DNA from: Dillenia suffruticosa
Lineage: Eukaryota > Streptophyta > Magnoliopsida > Dilleniales > Dilleniaceae
DNA: 64,000 bases
Assembly (NCBI GenBank): GCA_033439265.1
Contig: JAVTVX010000010.1
Location: 11,206,001-11,270,000 of the forward strand
Direction of reading: 5' to 3'
In this document: positions 25,201-37,897 of the stretch, piece by piece
How positions within the stretch are numbered: the stretch's first letter is position 1
Layout: each line of letters opens with the position of its first letter
The notes under the pieces: model-generated
The model's database searches: none
What the model was told of the DNA's origin: nothing
What the model saw: the letters and a program-made list of their open reading frames with translations, nothing else
Program-made: the position numbers and the translations under genes

Positions 25201-28200
25201 AACTTCTCAACATTGACAGCACAGTCTGATCAGAGAGTGTATGACACTTACGCCTTGATTCTGCAGGAAGCTGATCAGAAGGGAAAATTAGTAGTTCAAC
25301 GCCATCAAGGTTTCCTTTAAGAGCTAAATCATTGGCCATCATAGTGTCCAGCAAAGTCTTGTAGTTTCTATCATAACTGGAACATAAAATATCATTGTCA
25401 TTATATAAACAAAAGCAAGATGAAAATCAAATATGATTATCACGTCCAAATTCATGTAAAGGCCATGGAAGAAATGCAGCCAATAACCTGTCTCTGTCTT
25501 TAGCAAAGAAGTAGAGAGCAATGTTGTCTTCGTGAGCGCCACTTTCCTGAAAATGTTGAGGCCACGTACTTAAGCGAGATACTTCATTCAAAAGGACTTT
25601 GCGAGGAAACTTATTCACAACTTCAAGAACTTTGGGAGATGCACAAGTTGATAAGTGTGCTTGAATCCCGCCACATACATTTAAAGGTTTTCCAACTCTG
25701 TGAACCTCAAAATCCCCCCTTAACAAAATAGCAAATGCATGAAAAAGGATATTAGTGCAGAAAAATTACACAAAAACAAACAATTTAATGGAAGAGGAAA
25801 ACAAATCTGGAAAAAAAAAAAAAAAAAAAAAAAAAGAGGTCATACTGCCAAATGTACTCATGCTCAGGAATGGGCAACATTTTCGAAATCACAGGAGTTG
25901 CCGGAGTAGGGCTGGAGAAGTCCCTCATTGAAGACTTTCCATCTGAAGAGACAAAGGAATCTGGCTCTCCTTTTCTCACAGCTTGTTTATAAGAATCGGC
26001 AGTAGAATTCCCAGGAATTGCCTGCCCTGAGAGTGTCCCTTCAGCAGATATCCTGTTCCTTGATTCACTACTTAAGTCGCTTGAAATGGATAACTCTTCA
26101 GATTGATCAGAAGCACGGTTTTTTCTGCATATTCCAGGCTTTTTAAGCATAGCTGCTTGAATTGCAGCTTTAAGCTTGTTACTTTTAGGAGACATCTCCA
26201 TTTTTACAGAAGGCTCATCAACTACAGATCCCTTAGTACTGTCATTTGCACAAAATTGAGCAGTATGGCCAAATTCTTTACATTTGTGACAAGGAATACT
26301 CTTTCCCCCGGCATTTGTACTCTGACGCAACTGATTAACAGAACTCTCCTTGGTTTTCTCAGCCTGCTTCAATGATTCCCGTGACTGAGGTAATCCATCT
26401 GGCAGAGAAGCACTAGCATTATTTGACTTATCAACCGCATATGAAGAGGTTGGCGAAGGTTCATCCTTACAACTAACTTTTGCCCTTATTTCCACTGAAG
26501 AAATGCAGGATCCATTTGCTGATGAAGATCCAACTACAGAGGATGAATTAGAAAATCTCTTACTTTCAGCTGAATCCAAAAGAAGAAAGCCATGCATAAA
26601 AGGCAGTTCAACCAAAATGAGATGAAAAAGAAGCTTCAGAAGATAGATCATCCAAAAGAAATACGAGAATACCTTTGGCAGCAAGAGTTTCTGGACCTTT
26701 ATGATCAAGATGGCTGGTAGATTTTGATGAAGTAGCTAGTTTTCCATCAGCTTGCCCCACGCGGGTGTCGTGATTATTACCTACAGAGGAAACCACAGCC
26801 TCACCACGAGATGACAACCTTCGGTCAACTTTTTTGATCGAGATATTCGAAGAAGCTGATATGGAAGAGGGATCTGATTTAAAGGAACTCTTCTTTTCAA
26901 ATAAGGCCCGTTCTTTTCCTTGTTTTGAACCTTTCATGTCTAGAGCATGAGAAAAGTTAGAAGAGAGCATCTTAACTTTTGCTTCATTTACACGACCAGA
27001 ATTTGCATATTTGAATGACATAGATTTGCCCATCACAGCCCCTTCCTTTGAATCAATGAGAGAAGTTTCTCTACCCAACTTTTGCTTTGGAATGATAGCT
27101 TCATCTACAGGTTTAACTTTTCCTCGAGAATTCAAGGTGCTGAATGAATTAGACTTTGATAGAGTACCTACAGACCAGAGGAAAAAACCACAAAAAGTGA
27201 ACATTGCTCTTCCATTTCATGAAGCCAAATTCAAATTTGCATTAATAAGATAACCAAGACCTTGTCAGTGATTCAATGGATAGACGTAAAAGACCGACTG
27301 GGTTTTCAACTTTTCTTTTCTGGAGGGAAATTCAAAACTAACAAAAAGCTAAAATGTTTACCGCGAGGTGTCTGAAGTCGTGGGCCACCTGCAGGAGAAG
27401 ACACAGAATCCCCGACCTCAGAAGCGAGTTGCTGTCCTGATGATGATTGGTGGACTGGCTTCACCTTTCCTGTTTCAAAGCTTTTAAACGAACAATCCCT
27501 AGAAAGAGCTCCTACCCTACTGGGGTTACATATCTTTGGAGATCCAATAGTTGTTTCAACAGCCTGCCTTTTTGCAGCCGAAACATCTTCTATATCCTCT
27601 GCTTGTCTCTTAAAAGAGCCTCGAGCACTTAACATGGCTTTGCTAACTCCGTCTCCCTCGAGATCAGATTCCTTTTTATCCAACTTCCTTGACTGATCAG
27701 AATCTACAATGCTTGTGTGGCAAGGTCTATTATTTTCCCTCTCATGTACCGCTTCACATTTGTCCTGCTTTTGGTTTTCAATTTCCTCCTCAAACTTGCA
27801 CTCTTCACACAGCCAATAACCTTCGGGAACTTTCAACAGCATCTCCCGCATACAATAGCTGTTGGTGCCAAAAAAATATTCATAACCATTTGCATTCACA
27901 AAATTAGGAAATAGGAAAAATTTTAACTATTCATTTTCTCTTACGTATGCTCAGCACCATCACTGCACTTACTACATATAGCGAGTAAGTCTTCACGGCC
28001 AGCATCTCCACATATATCACATACTTTTACCTGCACCAAATAACCGTTCATAAATCTAAAATAGACTAATTGCTGCAGAAATAAGCAACCCTAGGGAGCA
28101 GCAATCCCCCTTGCACAAAATTAGGAAACTATTCATACGCATAAAGGAAAATGTGATGAAAAAACAAGCTAGAACAAAGAATAATCGTTAAATGGCATGA

Positions 28201-31200
28201 AAGAGTTAGTATTCCCAAGGGACACAGGAAGTACTGATTGATAGACAAGGTCACGGTTCAAAACTGAACCATGAAACCAGACCAAAGAGAACCCTGGTCA
28301 ATGGTTCTGAACCATTGATTGATTCACGATTCTGGATCCAGGACCATATCTCTAAGGTTCAGTTTCGGTTCCTCATTTTGAAGAACCAGAAACCAACAGT
28401 TCCACCTAGCGATTCTTTTTTATTAAAACTTAAATATTTATGAGTTATAACATTAAAAATATAAATTAGAATTATTTATTAAATACATTGACTTGTATGA
28501 TATTCCAACGTGCCAATCTACCATACCAGCTAGCACATGTCAATCCTTAACTTTAACTATACAATACTTATAAAAATTGATGGAAAAAAAAAATGAGGCC
28601 TTCATCATACTCAAATAAAGAGGGATAATTAGAGTGCTTGAGGGCATCAGTGAGGCAAAAAAGATGGAAAAAAAGATGTAAATCATTATACTCTAAGGAG
28701 TTGAAGGCACCAGTGACATGCTTGAAATAATTAGAGTGCCTGAGGGGGGAAAAAAGAAAGGTGCAGGTACCTTTTTTAATAAAGAAAAATCAGACAATAA
28801 AATTTAAAACTCAACTCGACGCAGTGAGAGTAATGATACATACATCATGCTCCACCATATCTGATTCATCACTCTCAGTGCCCTGAGATGAATCAATGGC
28901 ACGTTCCTGCAAATCAGGTGAAGGAACAGATCCACTTATATTCTCAACTTGTTCAACTTGGTCTGGACTTCTGAAAGTTTCACCTGGCAGGTGCTGCTTA
29001 TCAGTGTCACTTGCTGTTTCTAACTTAGGACTGCTTTTCATTGTTTCATCATGGTAACTACCATCAAGACTACTGTTATTTTCTGAATTATCAGCAGGGG
29101 TCTGACCACTTGCTATGTCCAAGCTTGATTTCTGCGTTGAGTTTTCAGGCAAATCTCCCCCCAGATTAGAATTTGGATCCTCTTCAAAATCCTTCAGACA
29201 AGGTCCAGAAGAGAGACCTTTATTAATCCGAGATCCGGAAGTTCTTGCTTTCTGCAATCCAGTGCTTTTCTCTCCATCCTCTGATGGAGGAAGATCTGAT
29301 ACATCTAGTTTGTTTTGTAATAATGCATTAGATGAACTCACTGGAAGCACGTTTCCTGTAAGTTCGTCTGTACATATACTGTGTTCATTGGTGTTTTTTC
29401 CACTCTCATCAAAATCAGAGTGGTTCACTACACTGCTGGAATCTGTTTGATGCCTAATTGTCTTCTCAAGCTTTTCTGGACCCAAACCACTAACTGAAGC
29501 TGAACTACCGGATATGTTCTTTTTATCTACATTGCTGTGACAATAATTGACAACTACAATGTGTGCATCATCCGTTCCACTGGCACCCGAAATATTATCA
29601 TCATGGCCCTCCAAACTTTTCCGTGAGACCTGCTTATTGGAAAATGCTGCCTGATCAGAAACACACTTTTGCTCTGAAGGAAGCCCATTCCTTCTAGCAC
29701 CTCGACCAGAGGACAGCTTTGGAAGCATCTTAATATCTTCAGAGGCATCAGATATATCAGAAGCTCTAAACATTTGTTTGCTTTCTGCATTCTCGGACAA
29801 CGAATCATGACTTGAATTAACACTGAATAGATTACTCATTCCACTGGTGGTACGCTGCTCATCACCAGATGATCTAAAAGGTGGCAAGGCACCCCCGTTA
29901 CAACTAGAATATTTACTCGCAGCTTTTTGATGACAGGTTCCATCAGAAGATAGGTCCATCGTTGACCCCATAAGGGCCCTGTTAAAATGCATACAAGTTG
30001 TGCAAGGAGTAGAGCACACGTTATACTGGCCAGATTCTGCTCCCTTGCAGACTTTCTTGCTTAAGGAATGCCTACTAAATCCTTTTTTAGCAGCAGATGA
30101 CCCCTAAAAAGCAAAAGACAAAAAAGCAGAAAATTAGAAAGGAGACTGGAAGAAACAACTGCAGAGATATCCGAAACCTCATTTGTCAATAAGAATAATT
30201 AATCTACTTAGCTAACTGAACTAAATAACTTCAATAAAAGATAAATGAAACATTTTATTCTGTTATTTGCAAGAAATGGACAACTACTATCTTATATTTG
30301 GATTTACAGACTTCTGTTCTTGAGCCTTTATACTAGATTTGGCCCAAAAAAAAGGAGTGGCAAGGAGTTAGCTCATTTCTGTTGCATAGCTTTAACAATT
30401 CTATATGGAACCAAATTTCTCCCTAGAACAATTAGGGAAAATATGGCCTTCTTATAAACGAATGGTATGTCAAGGGTATATCAATGTTTATAATGTAAGC
30501 CCCTAAAAATTCATATTGTTTAGGTTCTTACACAAAAGGATGCAAAAACTTCCACATCCCTACTGTTTAGGGTACAATATCATTATGGTACAATATCCCC
30601 GTTATGAATTCTAATGTAGGGAATGTTTCATCATTTGCTTTTGGAGAGAATAGAATAAATAAATAAATAAATAAATAGGGCAAGTTCACTCCCTACTAGT
30701 ATTGCAATTAATATCGTCACAATGCATTCCTCAAAGTCAAGTCTTGTCCATCTCTAAAAAGTTTCGACTTTCAAGATTCCTTAAGGAAAAGGTTTGACAT
30801 TCATAGGTTGTTGAACTCTTTCCAACCTTCCCATGACCTAGACAGGAGGGATCAAATAAGATTTGGAGACATCCTTTTATATCACTGCTCTCTGTCATGG
30901 TTACAAGTATTTGAACAAATCAAGAAAACATTCCTCCTATTTAAAAGTCAAAGGTGTTGGGAAAAAAATGAAGAGGAAAAACCACAAAAGATGTGTGACA
31001 GATTTATTTTGGTGTCCACTAAAGACATAAGAACTCATTGACAAGAATTTTTTTTCTTTCTCCATGCTGTTCTTTTGGGATAAAATTTGTCCTGATTAGT
31101 TTATCATGGTGCTGTGACTCAAATGATTCTCCTTTGGATCCATTTATCAGGACTAAAATTCATTGCTCTTCACTTTTGTATCACCTTTTCTTCTTTTCTA

Positions 31201-32451
31201 ATTTGAGGAGAAAGAGTCATCCACCTATTGTGTCTTTTCTGTAAACCCCTTTACACATTACATTTTCTTTGTTTATATCAAAGGGAAAGGAAAATACAAC
31301 CTCCCAGACTCCCAGCATGGTGACCTTATGGGCTTTGCCACAACAGGTCATGTAAGAAGATTCAGAACCACTCACTGCACCATAGTACATCAAGGTTTAA
31401 AAACCATCGCCTCCCTATATCCTAGCAAAATATATAAACAAACAAATTTATTTCTTACTAAGAATAGCCACAAAATGTAATGGCCAATTTACTTAAGAAA
31501 AAGGTTGAAGACACCTTCTGTTAAGGAAGAATGTCATATACATTTAGTTGAAAACCAAGCAAAAAGCAGGAAAAGAACTGCATCAAGGCCATGCTTAGTA
31601 TGCAAAATGGATTGAAAAGGATAAGAGGGTGCTCTCTCTCACTCTCTCTCTCCAATAAGAGAGTCCCTTGGACGACAACAGCCACATTCAAGTGAACTTT
31701 GCTTGAAACAAGTAAACAGATAGATATAGTTAAACTTATCCAGAATTCTCCTGAAATGGTATGGTCCAACACAAAAAATAATGATAATAACAACAACAAC
31801 AACAACAAAAATAAATAAGAAAATTATACAAACAACAGAAGCAAATTACCCTTGTTATCTCACCGTATTCGACCGATTAACATAAACTGTCTCCTCCACA
31901 GGCCCCTGCATGCGGAAACTCCCTCTCAAGACTGGAGTGATCTAAAATGAACATTAATAGATAACGTTAGCGAGCAACTACAAGGAAACAAGTGGTGCCC
32001 TTCCATCAAGCAAAATTCCAATAATTTCGCATTCTCAGTACAAACATGAACCCAATTACGTGCATTCCTACATGTCCATAGAGAATTTAGTCTGAAAGGA
32101 ATCACTAATAGAAAAGAAAAAACAGAAAATGCACATAAATTATAGCAAGACTCAAATGACCCAAAACCCTAATTTCAACGTTATGATTATTCACGAACAA
32201 AAAATCAGCCGCAATCACAAAAAATCAAATCCCTCCCCCAAGAAATCGGATCCTTTCAACAGATACACGCCCCATCGATAAAATTACGAACAGGGGATTA
32301 AAAACTGAAATAAAAATGAATTCAAATACTAACAAATTCAGAAACCCTAATTGCGAAAAGAGAGAGAAGCAAAATTACATGCCTCCGGTTCGAAAATCAA
32401 TTCAGTTGCATCCAACAACTCAATCTGGGCCCGTTCCTTGCGCTTCCTCAT
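19234..32451 (-). CDS. PHD-finger protein of the AIPP2/PAIPP2 type (chromatin reader)
   Basis: Eleven coding exons join in phase on the minus strand: 32451-32383, 31941-31864, 30103-28844, 28030-27945, 27858-27362, 27167-26673, 26569-25846, 25718-25488, 25376-25252, 23476-23070, 20247-19234 (1661 aa). A basic start (MRKRKER) leads to a conserved ITPVLRGSFRMQGPV block, then a long Ser-rich region. A C4HC3 PHD finger lies at about 473-520 (VCDICGDAG to WLCEEC). Further disordered sequence follows, with a CCHC zinc knuckle at 922-935 (Cys-x2-Cys-x4-His-x4-Cys). The conserved domain beginning YIWQGDFEV and ending FFLWGVFRARR spans about 1066-1205. The C-terminus has an acidic patch and ends HVNTSLLLFGNLSDK. 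In Arabidopsis, AIPP2 and PAIPP2 join a BAH protein and CPL2 to repress genes in H3K27me3 chromatin; their PHD fingers bind H3 tails. As I recall, the Arabidopsis proteins are shorter; the extra length is in disordered regions. The first intron appears to be GC-AG. An in-frame TGA upstream supports the chosen ATG. Confidence 0.9.
21800..21900 (-). repeat. Possible LINE 3'-end relic in intron 10 of the PHD gene
   Basis: 'tttttatcagaaaaggaaaagttttattcac'-type sequence near 21815-21850 resembles reverse-complemented 3' ends of plant L1 elements, as also seen near 46761 and 54066. It is short and weak. The rest of the 2.8-kb intron shows nothing I can name. Confidence 0.3.
28215..28420. repeat. 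Repeat rich in GAACCA/GGTTC words in intron 3 of the PHD gene
   Basis: About 200 bp contain many GAACC/GGTTC words (ACTGAACCATGAAACC, GGTTCTGAACC, GGTTCAGTTTCGGTTCC), including self-complementary ones. This recalls decayed hAT subterminal arrays. No TIR or TSD was found, so the class is a guess. Confidence 0.35.
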
Positions 32452-32602
32452 CACCGATTGATCCAAGAAACGAAGTTGATCATCGGACTTCGCGTGTCCC
32501 AATCACCACACACTCAAAACAAAATTTAGGGTTTTTTTCTTCTTAATTACTGAATCAATTCTTAACCGACCATAATATTAAGCGCACACATAAAACACTC
32601 AA

Positions 32603-32610
<8 letters not shown>

Positions 32611-32668
<58 letters not shown>
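32611..32668 (-). repeat. (CT)29 microsatellite in the PHD gene 5' region
   Basis: Twenty-nine uninterrupted CT units, preceded by a C-run, lie about 160 bp upstream of the start codon. Read with the gene this is a GA tract in the promoter or leader. Confidence 0.9.
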
Positions 32669-32669
<1 letters not shown>

Positions 32670-32828
32670 AAAAGAATTACAAGAGGATCTGAAAAGAGGA
32701 ATCGAAAATCTCCGCAGAATTGAGGGAGAAGATTTTGGGAGGACGACGACAACAACGTGTTTGTAGACAGACGTGTTATTTTTCTGTGCCGTGCTTAATA
32801 GCTTAAATTCTCTCGCTCGCTCACTCTC

Positions 32829-32831
<3 letters not shown>

Positions 32832-32868
<37 letters not shown>
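32832..32868. repeat. (CT)n microsatellite
   Basis: A second near-perfect CT tract lies about 160 bp further upstream of the PHD gene, making two GAGA-type tracts in its proximal promoter. Confidence 0.9.
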
Positions 32869-32871
<3 letters not shown>

Positions 32872-35800
32872 ATGTGAAAAATGAAATTAATTTCAAGATT
32901 TGGTTTTCTCCCTTTTTTTTTTTCTCTTTAAATGAGGGTTCGAATTTTAGGGAGTGTGCGCGTATTGTATGCGTGAAGCTGCGGAGGAAATAAGCGAAAT
33001 GCAGTGTGGGTTATTCGCACGTGCCGTGTCTTACACTTGTGTGGCACTGTTTGTACTTGTCAGATTTTTTTTTTCGGTCGCTTTTTTTCAAAAATCGCAA
33101 ACTTTAAAAAGCATTTTTTTATTATCATTGATTTAAAATTTTGCAATTTCATTTTAAAAAAAAGGTTGAGATTTAGAATTTTTAATTCAGAAGTTATTGA
33201 CGTAACTGAAAAATATTTTAAGTAAAATACAAAACATATAGAATAATCCATAATCCACTTGGAGCCAATGACAAGTTTAGGTTGTTAATAATTAGAAAAT
33301 AGAAAATTATTAAAAAATAATATTTTTTTCATATTTGGCTTTTTCTCTTTTAGAAATATTTGTATTTATTAGAGAATAATACTCATGATTAATATATTTT
33401 AACGATTTCATATATAAATCAAATAGAAAATATAAATTTTAAAATAAAATTTATTTCACAATCCATTAATGTTTCACTGACATCACTAAAGATGAGATGA
33501 GAGTTTTAATTTTGAAGGAGTTAAACAGCAAATATGGTGGTTGCTTTTAGAAGTCTTTTTTTTTTCTATAAAATCTAATATTTTAATTATAAAGAAATCG
33601 AGCATTTTATTTATTGCGGTATCATTTAATTTGGTAATTTTATTATTCATTAAATAAAAATAATAATTCTAAACACTTTATTTTTTTTATTAACGCTATT
33701 GTTGATAAGAATAGTATTTAATAACTAAAGTTGAAGGAAAAATAACTAAAAAGCTTAAATGTATCGGGATGCTATTTTACATTTTTCTTTTTATTCTAAT
33801 TATTTAACATATAACATTAGGACGAGAAATAATATTCTTAATAAACATGTATTAATGATTTTATATATAAGTTAAATATAAAAGTATAATTTTAAATGAG
33901 ATTTATCTCACTATTTACAAATGGTTTGATTATATTATTAATATAAACTTGGGTTTGTTTTTATAAATATTTTTTTTTATTAAATCTTATATTTTAATTA
34001 TAAGAAAATCAAGCACGTTGGTTCTGATTTCATTACTTAATTGCGTAAATTTTTATTTTTTGTTACACAAAAATTCGAATTCTGGATTTTAGGGTTGAGG
34101 AGAGAGATTATAACTATCGGTTTGTTTTTAAGCACTTTACATTTTTGTTAATATTATTAATACAAATTGAAAAATCAAATATATTAAAATACTTTTATTT
34201 ATCATAAAAATAATTCACCATTTATCTTAATAATTTTTTATACAAAAAAATAGAAAATTAGTTATCCGAGAGAGTAGACAAAAATTATTTTAAATTTAAA
34301 AAAGAAAAAAAAATGTAGTAAATGAATATGATTTTCATTTAATATCTGAGGCGCGGTGCGGGTGAAAGCGTGCGTGTGGTGTTTGTTAGATAGTTCTGGG
34401 TCAGGGTCAAGCGACTGGCTTGGGGCTAACGTGCGCCTCAAAGCGTGCATCACGCGGGGAGTGTGTCACATTCGTTTCACGGTTGTGGTTGCGTCTGTTG
34501 TGCCTCACACTCGACGTCTTTGGAAGATTAAGTTTCTTGGATTCACCATAGCCAAGGAGGAAATGACACGTGTTATTTGTTTTGACATTCTGGGCAAACG
34601 ACGAAGGGGGTGAGCTCATGGTATCGGGACCACCCCGGAATCACATCAGTGCCCCACCAACGTAAAATAATTTGTCCTTCCAATCTTACTCCGTCGTAAA
34701 TTTCCGAAATTTGCATTTTTCTTAATTAGGAATTTCGTGGGCTAAAATTTAATAATAATTAAAATTTAAATCTACTGCTCTATGAAGTTGTCAAATACAT
34801 AATTATTAAATGATATCAAATACTTAATTATCGATCATTTTACCATTTTATCTTATAACAATTTTATCGATTTTAATATTCATGAAAATTTTAAAAATCT
34901 TAATAAATTTTTTTTCTAAAAATCGATGAATTTGGATAGCATCCAGGATCTTTTATCTTTTTATGAATGTGATATTTTATCTTTTTATTTTTGTAATTTT
35001 TTTATTAAAATAAAATTTTTATATGAAAATAAATGAATTTTTATTAAAAAATTCTAAAAGAATAAAATAGTAATTATATGAAAAGCTTTCATTAGTAATT
35101 ACCGCATGCAATATCTGTTGGAGAAGGGCCAGTAAATAGTAATGCAAAAATCCCAAAGGCCGGAGCGGAATCATTGAATACAACCATTGAACACAAATTT
35201 ACACTAAGATGAATTTAATGAATTTGGCGGATGAGTTAATATTTTAATTCATATTATTTCTTTAAATTCAAATATTTTTTATATATTAAAAAAAAGAATT
35301 AAACGAATTTGAGATTTTTTTTTTACACTTGTTTGGTCCGATTATGAGCGTGCGATTATACAATAAGGGACAAAACTATACTGTATAATTATTGAATAAA
35401 TCAAAATTAATATTAAAATTTAAAATCATTTATCATAAGAAAATTATCGAAAAGTTACAAAAAGTGATATTATAATTTAATGACACAATTTTAACGTGAT
35501 GGTAGGGATTGATGCCGTGTTATTGTCTTCTTAATTAAGTTTTGGGGATCATAAATTCAACCGGACCTATGAGTTTACTTTGACTAGGCTTAAGGTAGAC
35601 GAAGTCTAGAAGTTTCTCTCTGGGATCTTAAAATTCAACCAGAGCTCTAGAGCTATAGGTTTGCTTTGATATGGATATTATTAATTTTTTAAGGAGAAAT
35701 TTGACTTTATTTTGTAGAATTTTATAATATTTCATTAAATTCTTTTTAATTAAAAATTATTATAAATAAAATAAAAATTTATTGAGGAACAAACATATAT

Positions 35801-36999
35801 GATCTTTGTATTATGTTAAAAATTTTTATTAACCGAATTGATCCGTAATTACACAAAATATACTATAGTTTAAATTAAAATGTTTCGGGTTGAATTTTAA
35901 ATAAAAATTGATACAAAAATGTAATTCTGCAAATTCTCCGTTTTTATACTAATGAAATTTTATATAAAATTATATATGTCTTATTAGAAAAATAAATTCC
36001 TTATATTACTCTCGTATATTTGTATATTTATTTATTCAGACTTTATATATAAATAATATATTTTAAGCCATTCGACAATTTTTCGATAATTCAGTAGGCA
36101 TGGCATTATTTTTTGGAATCATCGAGCAAGATATACTATTTCTTTCAACCAGAGAACTATAATGATGCCCTAAAGAACTTAAGAGTCATGATTGATAAAT
36201 AGCACGTCCCCTTTCCAGGTGAAGCGATTTCTCATGGAGAAAATTGTTAAGTCCCGCATGCTAAAAATGGGTAACCCTTCATGCGAACCATGAGATATTT
36301 CTGTTGTGGGTTATAGGCAAAAGGTTGTTTCTCTTTCAATGGCGTCTACAACTCTAGTCATATCTTTAGATTTTAAATGCATGATTTAAATCATTTAGTG
36401 AATCCTTTTCTTCCCCCTCCCCCCACCAAGACATTGAATTTTTTTCTTTGATGGTTATTTATTTATTTATTTTTTGTTTTCACTATTGGTATTTAAAGTT
36501 TTCAGAGTTATGTTCCGATTTTGATTTGAGTATATGCGAAGAGTTTTATGTAGAAGACAATTCTCTTAATATAATTTTTTTCATTTTAAAATTTTAAATT
36601 TAAAATTTGATTAAAAAAATTAATAATTTATTCTACTCGACCTGTGTGTCGAGTTTTGATGGGTATTGAGAAAGCACTCACATCCATTTCGTCTTAAAGG
36701 GCACAAATCGTTAAACCTTATCCAATGTGCATGTTGGGGGCAATCTTTATGAAAATATGAAAATTCTGCAAGTAACAAGAGCAAATGCTTAAGAGATGGT
36801 AGGATAGACTTCAGTCAAAGATGGGGACGGCTTCAAAGATGATACTACATTTGGATCACTCCATGCTTGATTATTTCTTCGCTCTTTAAGCACACTCGGT
36901 AGGATACACCTTATTTGAGTAAACGGCTTTTCTTTATTTTTCTTGAATGCATTAGGTTAGAACTTGTCTGCCATACTTGATCAAAAAGGTTCTATTTTA

Positions 37000-37140
37000 T
37001 CGGTATCTGAGTTTTATCCTACTAATCTGATTCAAATATTATAGAATTTATTTTAGAGGTTGCTCTTTCAAATCATTTTTTGCTATTCATAAAATTCGAA
37101 TCCAAAATTTTTAATTAATGAGATAAAATGTCCTTAACCA
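37000..37140 (+). repeat. Dispersed repeat copy
   Basis: It shares the ordered landmarks 'ggtatctgagttttatcct', 'ctaatctgattcaaat', 'ttttagaggttgctctttca' and 'aaaattcgaatcc' with the copy at about 63725-63895. Confidence 0.6.
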
Positions 37141-37339
37141 CTCAATTCAAAGAAATTTGATTGTCTTGTATATAATCGAACAGGAGACAAAAACGTCATG
37201 GGTTTTTTATTTACACCTCCGAATCAAGAAATCTTTCATTAATTTTAATTAACTTTGTTAGAATTTTGATTAATTTTATATAGATACCAAAATAACTAAT
37301 TATCTGAAAATTTATTTTAAACCTAAGTTTTTTTTTTTC

Positions 37340-37480
37340 CCGACTCTCAATATCCGAAACTTCATTTTAATTAATTCGGGTCGACCTAATTGTCGGCTCC
37401 TATAGAGAGGAAGATTTTTCAAAATAATTTTTTCTATTCTCAAAAAAACTTGAATCCAAACACTTAATTTAAGACGATCA
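37340..37480 (+). repeat. Dispersed repeat copy
   Basis: It shows 'caatatccgaaactt', 'attaattcgggtcgacc', 'cctatagagaggaag' and 'aacttgaatcc' in the same order as the other copies, about 200 bp downstream of the previous one in the same orientation. Confidence 0.6.
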
Positions 37481-37737
37481 CTGCATTGCCTGATCTTTGG
37501 ATTTAAACCAAGTTATGGTCGACACATAATGATGGTGAGTCATGAAGCGTTACAAAGATCGAGAAAATCACCGACCAATTATTCAATTATGAGTTATTGT
37601 ATAACATTTGTTCAATGTATTTTTTTTTCAGTTTACCCAACTTAGAGATTATTATACGCAGTTAAAATAAAAACCCACACACCATACCCTTATTTAAAAA
37701 AAAAAAAAAGAAAAAGAAAAAAAGTTTAAGCATATAT

Positions 37738-37897
37738 TGGGCCCATTTTATAAGTTGGGCCAGCCCAAGTTTTGAAGAAATTGAGGCCCATTGAGGTTAC
37801 GTGGCATCGGCCTAAGCCCAATCCTTAAGATGGGGCAAATGCACTAGGCCCTGTCCAACCCAATTTGTTGAAATATTACATCTTTTACACCAGCCCA
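37738..37897. promoter_or_regulatory. Cluster of GGCCCA/TGGGCC (site II / TCP-type) motifs
   Basis: At least six GGCCCA, TGGGCC or AGCCCA-type words occur in 160 bp. Such clusters mark plant housekeeping promoters bound by TCP factors. No gene starts close by: the F-box/kelch leader probably begins about 1 kb downstream. Regulatory role is inference. Confidence 0.35.

Larger units (their letters stand above)
32872..37737. other. Gene-poor AT-rich spacer
   Basis: No supported gene. A GC-richer patch lies at about 34340-34650 and contains ACACGTGT near 34567. A short direct duplication lies near 35535-35675 ('gggatcataaattcaacc' and 'gggatcttaaaattcaacc' about 80 bp apart). Two copies of the dispersed repeat lie at about 37000-37140 and 37340-37480. 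Confidence 0.6.

Noticed and set aside
34356..34613. 85-codon plus-strand open frame in the GC-richer island
   Set aside because: Overlaps an open frame on the other strand and matches no family I know; a composition effect is enough to explain it.
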